64,000 bases of DNA, from assembly GCF_001704415.2 (NCBI RefSeq), contig NC_030824.1:33723022-33787021 (forward strand). The letters run 5' to 3'. This document shows, piece after piece, positions 47,631 through 59,035 of this stretch; the first letter of the stretch is position 1, and each line of letters begins with the position of its first letter. Source of the DNA: Capra hircus (taxonomy: Eukaryota; Chordata; Mammalia; Artiodactyla; Bovidae). Below the pieces are notes generated by a model that worked only from the letters and a program-made list of their open reading frames with translations, searched no databases and was not told the DNA's origin. Both the position numbers and the translations under genes were made by a program.

Positions 47631-48826
47631 CAGTAATTAATGATAATTAAAAAAATTAGGATGAAAGCATCTTCTGGAAGTTTGATGCCTCTTTCTTGCA
47701 CTGTTTGCTAGGTGAATTTCGAGATCTTGTATTTGTCATTACCAAAATATTACTGTATTTTTACCAATGATCTTGTGACAGCATTCCAGTCCTCAAATAT
47801 GAACTCTAGGAATAGAAGTTCAGTTTCCTTTATCTTCACACTGATTTTGCTAGTATAGTCTTAAATTTATAATAGATACTCAGGATCATCATAAAGCTAT
47901 TCATCCACATGCAGCAAATTTAGTTTGCCTCTGTGATGAAAACAATCTAAAATCACTGCTTGAAAAGTCTCTTTATTATCTATTTTAAAGTGTCACTCAA
48001 AAAGAAATGATCCATGATAAAAGCAACAAATCCTTTAAAATCAGTTGATGCTAAAGACAGATTTTCATAACTTGTGGAAAATTTATAAGCCACATCTATC
48101 ATTTTAAAAATCTTAACAAAGAAATAAAGATGATTAAGGTGTTTCATTTCTCTTGAAACAAAGAGGTTCACATAACATTATTCCAATTGGTAAAATTTAA
48201 TCTCAAATGTTTCATATATTGAAATCTAGAGATGTTGCTTATAACACTATTTTTTCTCTTTATTGTTAAATAAGAAGAGATATTCCATATAAGAACACCT
48301 GGAGCTTCTATTGATCAAAGGCTGAAAGGAAAACTAGGTATGCTTTTTTTTTTTAATTAGCTCTAATTGATTCTATTAGAGATAAATGTGTAAACAGTTG
48401 GTAGTAGGCGAGCCTAAAGGGAATTTGCATCAGTGTCAAACACAGACTGTGCCTCAAGTCTTTGCTTTCTAATAATTCAAACTAAGGAAAAGCTAGTAAA
48501 ATTAAATATGTATATAAAATCAGATTCAAAATTTTAAAAAAACAACAACACGTTTTAACATCAAAGAACAGGCAAGTCTCACACCTGACAATGGTTTATT
48601 TCAAAGATGTGTTAAATAAATTATATTTTAATAACTCCAATATTACATACTTTATTTAATTAATACAGAAAACAAAAAGGCATGATAAATGCAGCAGTAT
48701 ATGTACAAGGTTAAAGATGTAAGAACATCCATTCAGCCTGGAGACAACTTGATATACACTTAGTGGTTTGTTCTTGACTCTTTGATGCTTTATTTTTTAA
48801 ATTTTATTTTTGGCTGTACCAGGTCT
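47631..48826. other. AT-rich unique sequence
   Basis: No recognised feature in 1.2 kb. Confidence 0.5.
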
Positions 48827-49040
48827 GGGCTTCCCAGGTGGTGCTAGTGGTAAAGAACTCCCCTGCCAATGCAGGAGATAAAGGTTCCATCCCTGGGCAA
48901 GGAAGATCCTCTGGAGTAGGGCATGGCAACCCACTTGAGAATTCTTGCCTGGGGAATCCTATGGAGAGAGGAGCCTGGCAGGCTATGGCCCATAGGGTCA
49001 CAAAGAGCCGGATATGAATGAAATGACTTAGCACGCCTGC
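48827..49040 (+). repeat. Bov-tA SINE with imperfect TSD
   Basis: Complete: head gggcttcccaggtggtgcta to tail gacttagcacgcc. Flanked by GTACCAGGTCT (48816-48826) and GCACCAAGTCT just after it, an 11-bp duplication with two differences. Confidence 0.93.
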
Positions 49041-49193
49041 ACCAAGTCTTAGTTGTGTTATGTGAGATACTTATCTGATGTTTTCTTTTAAATTAAATTT
49101 GTATTTTCTTCTCTTGAAAGTCAAAAGTCACTTCTAAATCAGGACCACATACCCTCTTAATCGCCCTGGCTTAACCTGAGAGTTTTAGAAGCT

Positions 49194-49367
49194 GTCCCTG
49201 CTTAGCCACTGGATGAATACTCAGTCTCACTATGAGAATACTGATAAAATTGTGTTTTTACAAGGATGTGTTCCTTTGCAGTCCCTGCTTAGCCACTGGA
49301 TGAATACTCAGACTCACTATGGAAATACTGATAAAATCATGTTATCAACAGGGTATATTCATTTGAA
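49194..49367 (+). repeat. 87-bp tandem duplication
   Basis: Two units of about 87 bp starting gtccctgcttagccactgga, at 49194 and 49281, with several substitutions and small indels between them. No known repeat family is recognised; a local duplication of unique DNA. Confidence 0.9.
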
Positions 49368-49944
49368 GTTCAAATAACCATAGACAGCATCTGTTGTAAA
49401 ACACTATTTTGACACTATTTCTAAGTTTATTACCAGTTCAGTTCAGTGGCTCAGTCGTGTCTGACTCTTTGCAACCCCATGGATTTCTGGAAAACAGGCT
49501 TCCCTGTCGTTCACTAGTTCCCAGAGCTTGCTCAAACTCAAGCCCACAAGTCGGTGATGCCAGCCAATCATCTCATTCTCTGTTGTCCCCTTCTCCTCCT
49601 GCCTTCAATCTTTCCCAGCATTAGGGTCCTTTCCAATGAGTCAGTTATTCGCATCAGGGGGCCAAATTATTTGAGCTTCAAGGTCAGCATCAATCCTGTC
49701 AATGAATATTCGGGACTGATTTCCTTTAGAACTGACCGGTTGGATCTCCTTGCAGTCCAAGGGACCCTCAAGAGTCTTCTTGAACACCATAGTTCAAAAC
49801 CATCATTATTTCTGTGCTCAGCTTTCTTCATGGCCCAACTCTCACATCCCTATATGACTACTGGAAAAATCATAGCTCTGACTAGACGGAACTTGTTGAC
49901 AAAGTAATATCTCTGCTTTTTAATATGCTGTCTAGGTTGGTCAT

Positions 49945-50214
49945 CAGAGAAGGCAATGGCACGCCACTCCAATACTCTTGCCAGGAAAATCCCATGGACG
50001 GAGGAGCTTGGTAAGCTGCAGTCCATGGGGTCGCGAAGAGTCGGACACGACTGAGCATCTTCACTTTCACTTTTCACTTTCATGCATTGGAAAAAGAAAT
50101 GGTAACCCACTCCATTGTTCTTGCCTGGAGAATCCCAGGGACGGGGGAGCCTGGTGGGCTGCTGTCTCTGGGGTCGCACAGAGTCGGACACGACTGATGC
50201 GACTTAGCAGCAGC
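49945..50214 (+). repeat. Bov-A2 dimer nested in BovB, with TSD
   Basis: A complete two-unit Bov-A2: first unit gagaaggcaatggcacgcca to ctgagcatcttcactttcac, second from catgcattggaaaaagaaat to gcgacttagcagcagcag. Flanked by exact AGGTTGGTCAT at 49934-49944 and 50215-50225. Younger than the BovB host copy. Confidence 0.96.
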
Positions 50215-50271
50215 AGGTTGGTCATAGCTTTTCTTCCAAGGAGTAAGCGTCTTTTAATTTCATGGCTTCAG

Positions 50272-50682
50272 TCACCATCTGTAGTGGTTTTGGAGCCCCA
50301 AAAAACAAAGTCTGTCACCATTTCCATTACTTCTCCATTTATGTGCCACGAAGTGATGGGACCAGATGCTGCAGAGCACCCCCCAAATAAAGTCTGTCAC
50401 CATTTCCATTACTTCACCATCTACTGGCCATGAAGTGATGGGACCAGATGCTGAGATCTTAGTTTTCTGAATGTTGAGCTTTAAGCCTTCTTCACTCTCT
50501 TCTTTCACAGTCATCAAGAGGCTCTTTAGTCCTTCTTTATTTTCTGCCATAATGGTGGTGTCATCTGCATATCTGAGGTTATTGATATTTCTCCCAGCAA
50601 TCTTGATTCCAGCTTGTACATCATCCAGCCCAGCATTTCTCATGATGTACTCTGTATATAAGTTAAATAAGCAGGGTGACAA
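50272..50682 (-). pseudogene. BovB ORF remnant: RT palm with YADD
   Basis: 136 codons with LRYADDTTIMAENKEGLKSL and KLNIQKTKISASGPITSW. Both catalytic aspartates are present, unlike the YTDD copies, which keep the aspartates but change the alanine. The frame then runs into the internal duplication and ends. Confidence 0.85.
50296..50459 (-). repeat. 82-bp tandem duplication inside BovB
   Basis: Two units of period 82 (aaagtctgtcaccatttcca at 50307 and again at 50389), diverged by several bases. They cover the stretch encoding SWxxDGExxEMVTDFI. Confidence 0.93.
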
Positions 50683-50757
50683 TATACAGCCTTGATTTAT
50701 TCCTTTCCCGATTTGGAACCAGTCTTTTGTTCCATGTCCAGTTCTAACTCTTGCTTC

Positions 50758-51224
50758 AGTATTGGGAGCTATTATTTATCTCTGTTATGATTACTTGTGA
50801 CATGATGCAAAGATAAGGAATGGGAGATGACAGAGAAAATAGTAGAAAGTAACCAAAATAATCAGAGTAAAAAATGCAATTGTATATTGAATGAGATATG
50901 AAGAGAACAGGAAAATAAAATAGATTAAAAGAATGGTAAAAAGTCATAGAGACTCTTGTAGTAAGATAAAGAAATAATTATTTAGGTTTAGGTAAATTAG
51001 GGAAGATAAAAACAAGAAAAATAGAATTCTGGACTAACAAACTCAGAGAAAAACAACAAGGCAGTGAGAAAATGTTGATATGGATTTTAATTACATACAT
51101 AAAATTTTATATTTAAATTACTGAGCTTTAAGAAATCAAATGCCACTGATTATACAAATTTTCTAGTGCAGATTATTTCCAAATTATTTCCATATATTGT
51201 AAATGATATTACAGCTTTCCTACT
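50758..51224. other. AT-rich unique sequence
   Basis: No recognised feature. Confidence 0.5.
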
Positions 51225-54200
51225 TTTTCTTTATTTTTTAAAAATAGAAGTAGAGTTGATTTGCAATTTTATGATAGTTTCAGTTATAGTCCATAGTGAT
51301 TTGGCATTTGCATAGATTGTGGAATGATAACAGCAATAAGTCTAGCAGTCATCCGTCCCCAGGCAAAGTTTTAAAATATCATTAAACATATTCCGTATGA
51401 TGCGTTTATTTACTCTATATCTGGAGATTTGTGTTTCTTAATTCCTTTCACATAGTCCATCCTCACCCTAACTCCCTCCTTGCTGAAAACCACCATTTTA
51501 ATCACTGTGTGCATAAATCCATTTCATTTTGTTTTGTTTATCTTATTTTTTAGGTTCCACGTATGTGAGATCACACAGAATTTGTCCTTCTCTGACTTAT
51601 TTCACTTAGCCTAATACAAGCTCAATCCATCCATGTTGTCACAAATGGCAAGATTTCATTTTTTATGTCAAGTAAATATTTATTTATGTGTACATATTTA
51701 TGTATATACAATATATATGTCTTCTTTATCCATTCATCTATCTATTATAGTCCTGGCTACTGTAAAAAATGCTGCAATGATGGTTGGTTAGCATGTAACT
51801 TTTTGAATCAATATTTTTATTTTTCTCTGATAAATATACAAAATTGCTGGTTCATCTGGCATTTCTATTTTTAATTTTCTAAGAAATCTCTGTACTCTTT
51901 TTCATAGTGGCTGCACCAATTAAACACTTCACAAACAAAGGAAGGTCCCTGAATATCTTCTCCCACTCAGCAGCTTGCCTGTTTTTTTCATTGATGACTT
52001 CCTTCCTGTCCAAAAGCTTTTTAGTCCCATTTGTTTACTTACTGTCTACATTTTTTCTAGAAATTTTATGGTTTCAGATCACACATTTAATTCTTTAATC
52101 CATATTTAATTCATTTATGTAAATTGTGTGAAAAAGTCAAGTTTGATTGTTAGGCATGTTGGTATCCAGTTTTCCCAACACCATTTTATTGAAGAGGTTG
52201 TTATTTCTGCCTTATAAACTTTTGCCCCCATTGTCATTTTATTTATGGGTACTTTATTAATGTATATATCCATTTTTACACAATTTAATTATTGTAGCTT
52301 TGGAATATACAGTTTGAAATTACAGAGTGTGGTACCTCCATCTTTCTTCTTAATTCTCAAGATTGTTTTGGATATTCCAGGTCATTTGTAGTTTTATACA
52401 AATTTTAGAATGATATATTCTATTTCTGTGAAAAATGCCATGAGTATTTTAATAGGGACTGCATTAAACCTGTAGATTGCCTGGAATAGTATGTTTATTT
52501 TAACAGTTTCACCCATGAGCATTCTATATCTTTCTAGATATTTGTGTTATCTTCGATCTTTTTCTCATCAGTGTCTTGTAGTTATTAATGTAGTTTCTCA
52601 CCTCCTTGGTTAGATTTTTTCCTAGGTATGTTTTTCAATATATTTGTAAACTGAATTATTTTCTTAGTTTCTCTTTCTGATAGTTAGTTTTTAGTGTATA
52701 GAAGTGTAATACATTTCTGTGTATTAACTTTGTATCTTGAAAGTACTTATAAGGTCTAACAAGTTTTTTCTTGTGTATGTGTGTGATGTCTTTAGAATTT
52801 TCTGTGAATAGTATCGTGTTATCTGAAAACAGTGACAGTTTTATTTCTCCCTTTTCAATTTAAACTTCTTTACTTTTCTGATTGTTGAGTTTAGGACTTC
52901 TAATACTGTACTGAATAAAAGTGAGAATGAGCATCCTTGTATTATTTCTGATCATAGAAGAAATGCTTTTAGCTTTTCACTATTTAGTATGATGTGTCTG
53001 TTGGCTTGTGTTAAATGGCTTTTATTATTTGGAGGTATGTTTCTTCTATATTCACTCTGTTAATAATTTTTATCATAAATGTATTTTGGATATTGTTAAA
53101 AGGTTTTTCTGTACGTATTGAGATGATCATATTCTTCATTTAATTACAGTAGTGTACAATGTTGATTGATGTGGATATTGAATCACCCTGGGATTCCTGG
53201 GGTAAATCTCATTTGATCATGGTATCTGATACTTTTGAAGTGCTATTGAATTCAAATTATTAATATTTTGTTGAAGATTTTTGCATCTATGATTTATATC
53301 AATATTATCAGTGATTTTGGCCTGTAATTTTCCATTTTTGGGATATCTGTTTGATTTTGATATCAGAATAATGCTGGCCTTATTTAATAATTTTGGAAGT
53401 GTTCTTCCCTCTTCAAAATTTTGGAATAGTTTAAGAAGCATAAATGTTGAATTTTCTCTAAATGTTTGGTGGAATTCACCTGTGAAGACTCATGGTTCTG
53501 GACTTCTTTATTGAAAGTTTTCTGATTACTGATTCAGTTTCATTACTGGTAATCATTCTTTCCAGAGTTTCTGTTAATTCCTAATAAAATATGGGGACAT
53601 TGTAAATTTTCAGAAGTTTATGCATTTCCTCTAGGTTGTTCAATTTGTCAGGGTATAATTTTTGTAGTAATCTCTTATCAATTTATATATCTGTGGTATT
53701 TATGTCTTCTTTTTATTTATGACATTATTTATTTGGATCCCCCTTCTATCTTTATTAGACTGCTTCAAGGTTTATCAATTCAGTTTATCTTTTCAAAGAA
53801 CCATATTTTAGTTTAATTTATCTTTTATATTTTTTGGTCTCCATTAACCCCAAAGAACTGATGCTTTGAACTGTGGTGTTGGAGAAGACTCTTGAGAGCC
53901 CCTTGGACTGAAAGGAGATCTAACCAGTCCATCCTGAAGCAGATCAGTCCTGTGTGTTCATTGGAGAGACTGATGTTGAAGCTGAAACTCCAATATTTTG
54001 GCCACCTGATATGAAGAGCTGACTCATTTGAAAAGACCCTGATGCTGGGAAAGATTGAGCCCAGGAGGAAAAGGGGATGACAGAGGATGAGATGGTTGGA
54101 TAGCGTCACTGACTCAATGGACATGGGTTTGGGTAGACTCCAGCAGTTGGTGATGGACAGGGAGACCTAGAGTGCTGTGGTTCATGGGGTGACAAAGAGT

Positions 54201-54281
54201 CAGACACGACTGAGCGACTGAGCTCCCTTCTTGTTCTTCACTATTTCCTTTCCTATATTAACTGGGTCTTTTTTGTTCTTC
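51225..54281 (-). mobile_element. Old L1, antisense, interrupted by BovB
   Basis: About 2.65 kb of antisense L1 from the 3' end at 51225 through 3' UTR and ORF2 (tagtggctgcaccaattaaa; cagaataatgctggccttat; ggatccccc near 53730). It resumes after the BovB at 54223-54281 (cactatttcctttcctatat), where the upstream part of ORF2 breaks off. Decayed; no frame survives. Confidence 0.8.
53846..54222 (+). mobile_element. 5'-truncated BovB nested in L1
   Basis: About 375 bp on plus from aaagaactgatgctttgaac to cacgactgagcgactga. L1 reads on both sides, so the BovB is younger than that L1. The antisense frame 53825-54124 is open for 99 codons. Confidence 0.9.
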
Positions 54282-54288
54282 GACATAA

Positions 54289-54590
54289 CTATTTATTTTA
54301 TTATTATTATTTTTTTTTACTTTACAATACTGTATTGGTTTTGCCATACATCAACATGAATCTGCCACGGATGTACATAAGTTCCCACTCCTGAACCCTC
54401 CTCCCACCTCCCTCCCCATACCTTCCCTCTGGGTTATCCCAGTGCACCAGCCCCAAGCACCCTGTATCCTGCATCAAACCTATGCAAACTAGTACAGCCA
54501 CTATGGAGAACAGTGTGCAGATTCCTTAAAAAACTGGAAATAGAACTGCCTTATGACCCAGCAATTCCACTGCTGGGCATACACAATGAT
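54289..54590 (-). mobile_element. Small L1 with 5' inversion and TSD
   Basis: Plus-strand order: L1 3' tail and 3' UTR in antisense (54289-54480; accctcctcccacctccctc), then an ORF2 piece in sense (54481-54590; actagtacagccactatgga; acccagcaattccactgctg). GACATAA flanks the whole at 54282-54288 and 54591-54597. About 400 nt of L1 are missing at the joint, consistent with twin priming. Confidence 0.8.
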
Positions 54591-54597
54591 GACATAA

Positions 54598-55553
54598 ATA
54601 TTTTTAAGGCAAATTATATTTATGGGTATATTTGAAGATGGCATTTTGTTTTAAAACTTATGCTATTTTATCAAGCTGGTTCAAAGGTAATTTGGGATAT
54701 TTGAATTAATAACACATTATAATTTAATTTTTCAGCTTAACTTTGCAATTAAAAATTAAGCCACTTTGATTTGTAGTATCTAACAGAAATCATAATCACT
54801 TTCCAACACATGCTTGTTATATCATGTGAAAAACAGTAGCTTCTCCAATAACACTGCTTCACTATCATGCATCTATGATAAATCTGTCCTTTTCTTGTTT
54901 CAGAAAGAAAGGTATATACTACAGTGACCTCAGAGGGAGATAAGCACTACTGCAGTTCATATACATGACTCCTCTATGTGCCTACAGATAAATCTCTGAC
55001 AAGGTGAAGTATGAAGGAAATAGAAAAAGAAGAAAACCCAGGAGAGACCCATTTTTCTTATCAATTCCATTAATGAAAAACAAAGATTCAGAATCTGAAG
55101 TCTGCAGACAGTGTATCACTTCCTAGCTAACTTCAGGCTCATAGAAGCTCTATGAAAGATTAACGTACAAATATATTTCTTACTCCACATACACAGACTA
55201 GAGATAAAGGAAAGATTTCTTTAAACACCTTACTTAAAAATTAGGGAGCATCCATACAATAAGAATATTTTTCAAAAAAAAAAATCAGGAAGTTATGTTC
55301 TCTCACATTAGGAATGTAAGGTCAAAGTGGAACCAAATGTTTATATTGCTACATGATTCCAATTCTATATGTTCCAATATCCTTTTTTTATGAGTAAATA
55401 CAAAAAAAGAAAATCTCCTAGGATTGTCTCTTTCATCTAATGTGCTGGAAAAAAACTGTTGAATGATTGATTCTAATTCTAACTAAGAATTAATATTTTT
55501 GGTCTTTGCATTGAAATATTATAGTTGTTATAGTAAGATCACTAATGTTTTGT
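54598..55553. other. AT-rich unique sequence
   Basis: No recognised feature. Confidence 0.5.
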
Positions 55554-55863
55554 AGTTGTTGTTGCTCAGTCATTCAGTCATGGACTCTGAAACCCCATGG
55601 ACTCCAGCACACCAGGCTTCCCTGTCCTTCATCTCTCCTAGAGTTTCTCAAACTCATGACCATTTAATACAATGAATATTCAGGGTTGATTTCCTTTAGC
55701 ATTGACTGATTTCATCTTGCTGTCATAGGGAATCTCAAGAGTCTTCTCTAGCAGTATAGTTTGAAAGCATCAGTTCTTCTCCATTCAGTCTGCTTTATGA
55801 TCCAAATCTCACATCCATACATTACTACTGGAAAAACCATAGCTTTGACTAGATAGATCTTTG

Positions 55864-56644
55864 TCAGCAAATTATGTCTCTGCTTTTTAATATGCTGTCT
55901 AGTTTGGTCATAGCTTTTCTTCCAAGGAGCAACTGTCTTTTAATTTCATGACTGCAGTCACCATCTACAGTGATTTTGGAGCCCAAAAAAATAAAGTCTG
56001 ACACTGTTTCCACTGTTTGCCCATCTATTTCCCATGAAGTGATGAGACCGGATACCATGATCTTCGTTTTCTGAATGTTGAGCTTGAAGCCAACTTTTTC
56101 ACTCTCCTCTTTCACTTTGATCAAGAGGCTTTTGAATTCCTCTTCACTTTCTGCCATAAGGGTGGTGTCATCTGTATATCTGAGGTCATAGATATTTCTC
56201 CCAGCAATCTTGATTCCAGCTTGTGTTTCTTCCAGTCCAGCATTTCTCATGATGTACTCTGCATAGAAGTTAAATAAGCAGGGTGACAATATACAGCCTT
56301 GACGTACTCCTTTTCCTGTTTGGAAACAGTCTGTTGTTCCATATCCAGTTCTAACTGTTGCTTCCTGACCTGCATACAGATTTCTCAAGAGGCAGGTCAG
56401 GTGGTCTGGTATTCCCATCTCTTTCAGAATTTTCCAGTTTATTGTGATCCACACATTCAAAGGCTTTGGCATTGTCAATAAAGCAGAAGTAGATGTTTTT
56501 CTGGAACTCTCTTGCTTTTTCCATGATCCAGCAGATGTTGGCAATTTGATCTCTGGTTCCTCTGTCTTTTCTAAAACCAGCTTGAACATCAGGAAGTTCA
56601 TGGTTCACATATTGCTGAAGCCTGGCTTGGAGAATTTTGAGCAT
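55864..56644 (-). pseudogene. BovB ORF remnant: RT, two frames
   Basis: The upstream frame (56351-56644) has LPDVQAGFRKDRGTRDQIAN and YFCFIDNAKAFECVDHNKL, holding the first catalytic aspartate region. It then goes off frame (ENSERDG) at a 2-nt deletion. The downstream frame (55864-56601) recovers KILKEMGIPDHLTCLLRNLY, VRQGCILSPCLFNFYAEYIM and LRYTDDTTLMAESEEE. The deletion and the YTDD box are identical to those at 41.6-41.95 kb. Confidence 0.88.
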
Positions 56645-56740
56645 TACTTTACTAGCATGTGAGAGGAGTGCAATTGTGCGGTAGTTTGAGCATTCTTTGG
56701 CATTGCCTTTCCTTGGGATTGGGATGAAAACTGACCTTTT

Positions 56741-57498
56741 CTAGTCCTGTGGCCACTGCTGAGTTTTCCAAATTTGCTGGCATATTGAGTAGAGCACTTT
56801 CACAGCATCATCTTTCAGGATTTGAAATAGCTTAACTGGAATCCCATCACCTCCACTAGCTTTGTTTGTAGTGATGCTTTCTAAGGCCCACTTCACTTCA
56901 CATTCCAGGATGTCTGGCTCTAGGTGAGTGATCGCACCATTGTGATTATCTGGGTCTTTAAGCTCTTTTTGGTACAGTTCTTCTGTGTATTCTTGCCACC
57001 TCTTCCTAATATCTTCTGCTTCTCTTAGGTCCATACCATTTCTGTCCTTTATCGAGCCCATCTTTGCATGATATGTTCCCTGGTATCTCTAATTTTATTG
57101 AAGAGATCTCTAGTCTTTCCCATTCTGTTCTTTTCCTCTATTTCTTTGCATTGATTGCTAAAGAAGGCTTTCTTATCTCTTCTTGCTATTCTTTGGAGCT
57201 CTGCATTCAGATGCTTATATCTTTCCTTTTCTCCTTTGCTTTTCACCTCTCTTCTTTTGATAGCTATTTGTAAGGCCTCTCCGGACAGCCATTTTGCTTT
57301 TTTGCATTTCTTTTCCATGAGGATGGTCTTGATCCCTGTCTTCTGTACAATGTCACGAACCTCATTCCATAGTTCATCAGGCACTCTATCTATCAGATCT
57401 AGGCCCTTAAATCTATTTCTCACTTCCACTGTATATTCATAAAGGATTTGATTTAGGTCATATGTGAATGGTCTAGCGGTTTTCCCTACCTTCTTCAA
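56741..57498 (-). pseudogene. BovB ORF remnant: EN end and linker, two frames
   Basis: 57049-57498 gives KKVGKTARPFTYDLNQILYE, LIDRVPDELWNEVRDIVQKT and IARRDKKAFFSNQCKEIEEK. 56741-57061 gives RWQEYTEELYQKELKDPDNH and SITTNKASGGDGIPVKLFQI. Just upstream the S-D-H catalytic motif is altered to S-G-H (tcaggtcatgaa on minus, near 57529). Confidence 0.86.
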
Positions 57499-57637
57499 TT
57501 TAAGTCTGAATTTGGTAATAAGGAGTTCATGACCTGAGCCACAGTCAGCTTCTGGTCTTGTTTTTGTTGACTGTATAGAGCTTCTCCATCTTTGGCTGCA
57601 AAGAATATAATCAATCTGATTTCAGTGTTGACCATCC

Positions 57638-58814
57638 AGGGGTGGCGCCCGGGAGGAGCAACCCACATCCAAGGAGTGGTGGCTGTGTGGGCGCAGGAGG
57701 GCCTAGAGGAGCCATCCCACGTTGAAGGTCAGGAAGGGCGGCAGTGAGGAGATACCCCTCATCCAAGGTAAGGAGCAGCGGCTGTGCTTTGCTGGAGCAG
57801 CCGTGAAGAGATACCCCATGCCCAAGGTAAGAGAAACCCAAGTAAGATGGTAGGTGTTGCAAGAGGACATCAGAGGGCAGACATGCTGAAACCATATTCA
57901 CAGAAAACTAGTCAATCTAATCACACTAGGACCACAGCCTTGTCTAACTCAATGAAACTAAGCCATGCCCGCGGGGCAACCTAAGATGGGTGGGTCATGG
58001 TGGAGAGGTCTGACAGAATGTGGTCCACTGGAGAAGGGAATGGCAAACCACTTCAGTATCCTTGCCTTGAGAATCCTATGAACAGTATGAAAAGGCAAAA
58101 TGATAGGATACTGAAAGAGGAACTCCCCAGGTCAGTAGGTGCCCAATATGCTACTGGAGATCAGTGGAGAAATAACTCCAGGATGAATGAAGGGATGGAG
58201 CCAAAGTGAAAACTACCAAGCTGTGGATGTTGACTGGTGATACAAGCAAGGTCTGATACTGTTAAGAGCAATATTGCATAGGAACCTGGAATGTCAGGTC
58301 CATGAATTAAGGCAAATTGGAAGTGGTCAAACAGGAGATGGCAAGAGTGAATGTCGACATTCTAGGAATCAGTGAACTAAAATGGACTGGAATGGGTGAC
58401 TTTAACTCAGATGACCATTATATCTCCTGCTGTGGCCAGAAATCCCTTGGAAGAAATGGAGTAGCCATCATGGTCAACAAAAGAGTCCAAAATGCAGTAT
58501 TTGGATGCAGTCTCAAAAACGACAGAATGCTCTCTGTTCGTTTCCAAGGCAAACCATTAAATATCACAGTAATCCAAGTCTATGCCCCAACCAGTAATGC
58601 TGAAGAAGCTGAAGTTGAACGGTTCTATGAAAACCTACAAGACTTTTCAGAACTAACACTTAAAAAAGATGTCTTATTCATTATAGGGGACTGAAATGCA
58701 CAAGTAGGAAGTCAAGAAACACCTAGAGTAACAGGCAAATTTGGCCTAGGAATGTGGAATGAAGCAGGGCAAAGACTAATAGAGTTTTGCCAAGAAAACA
58801 CACTGGTCATAGCA
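57638..58814 (+). repeat. Inverted BovB 5' segment (5' UTR and EN start)
   Basis: Begins with a short GC-rich 5' array (ggtggcgcccgggaggagca), then the leader with cagaaaactagtcaatctaa intact. It then enters the EN, ending at ttgccaagaaaacacactgg and catagca. It is the displaced 5' part of the minus-strand BovB before it. Confidence 0.88.
58317..58694 (+). pseudogene. BovB ORF remnant: endonuclease, glutamate kept
   Basis: 125 codons: MEVVKQEMARVNVDILGISE, then LKWTGMGDFNSDD. The catalytic glutamate of SELKWTG is present, unlike at 4.3 and 7.3 kb. It stops at IIGD because TGG of the GDWNA motif is TGA. Upstream, 57997-58209 encodes the leader residues (MNSMKRQNDRILKEELPRSV) and ends at a stop after GMEPK; the GTWNVRS motif lies in between, in another frame. 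Confidence 0.87.
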
Positions 58815-58914
58815 GACCATATGAGCCGAGCATATCCTATTCATACTGTTCCTACTCTCCTGCAAGAGTGAATAATATCTGAATCAAATATATTCTTAGT
58901 TGTGGATGTGAAGT

Positions 58915-59035
58915 CACTTCAGATATGTTCAACTGTTTGCAACAAGATGGACTGTAGCCCATCAGGCTCCAGAGTCCATGGTTCTCTAGTCAAGAATACT
59001 GGAGTGGGATGCTATTTTTTACTCCAGGGAATTCT
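58915..59035 (-). repeat. Bov-tA SINE fragment
   Basis: On minus: gaagtcacttcagatatgtt, then agcccatcaggctccagagt and aagaatactggagtgggatg. The tRNA-like head is missing. Confidence 0.8.

Larger units (their letters stand above)
49434..50757 (-). mobile_element. BovB 3' part with nested Bov-A2
   Basis: On minus, from tail cagttcagttcag through the C-terminal region to the RT (complement of TRTGHGTTDWFQI) at about 50757. It is split by a Bov-A2 dimer at 49945-50214 and carries an internal 82-bp tandem duplication at 50296-50459. Frames are broken. Confidence 0.92.
55554..58814 (-). mobile_element. BovB with 5' inversion, near-complete in content
   Basis: On minus, 55554-57637 carries the (AAC)n-type tail (gttgttgttgctcagt in complement), C-terminal region, RT, linker and the end of the EN. 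At 57638 the strand flips: 57638-58814 is the BovB 5' UTR and first part of the EN in plus orientation. About 51 nt that should join the pieces (between ggtcatagca and gatggtcaacac, seen at 7748-7820) are missing. About 180 bp are also deleted internally near 55667. This is the expected twin-priming product; no clear TSD was found. Confidence 0.9.
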
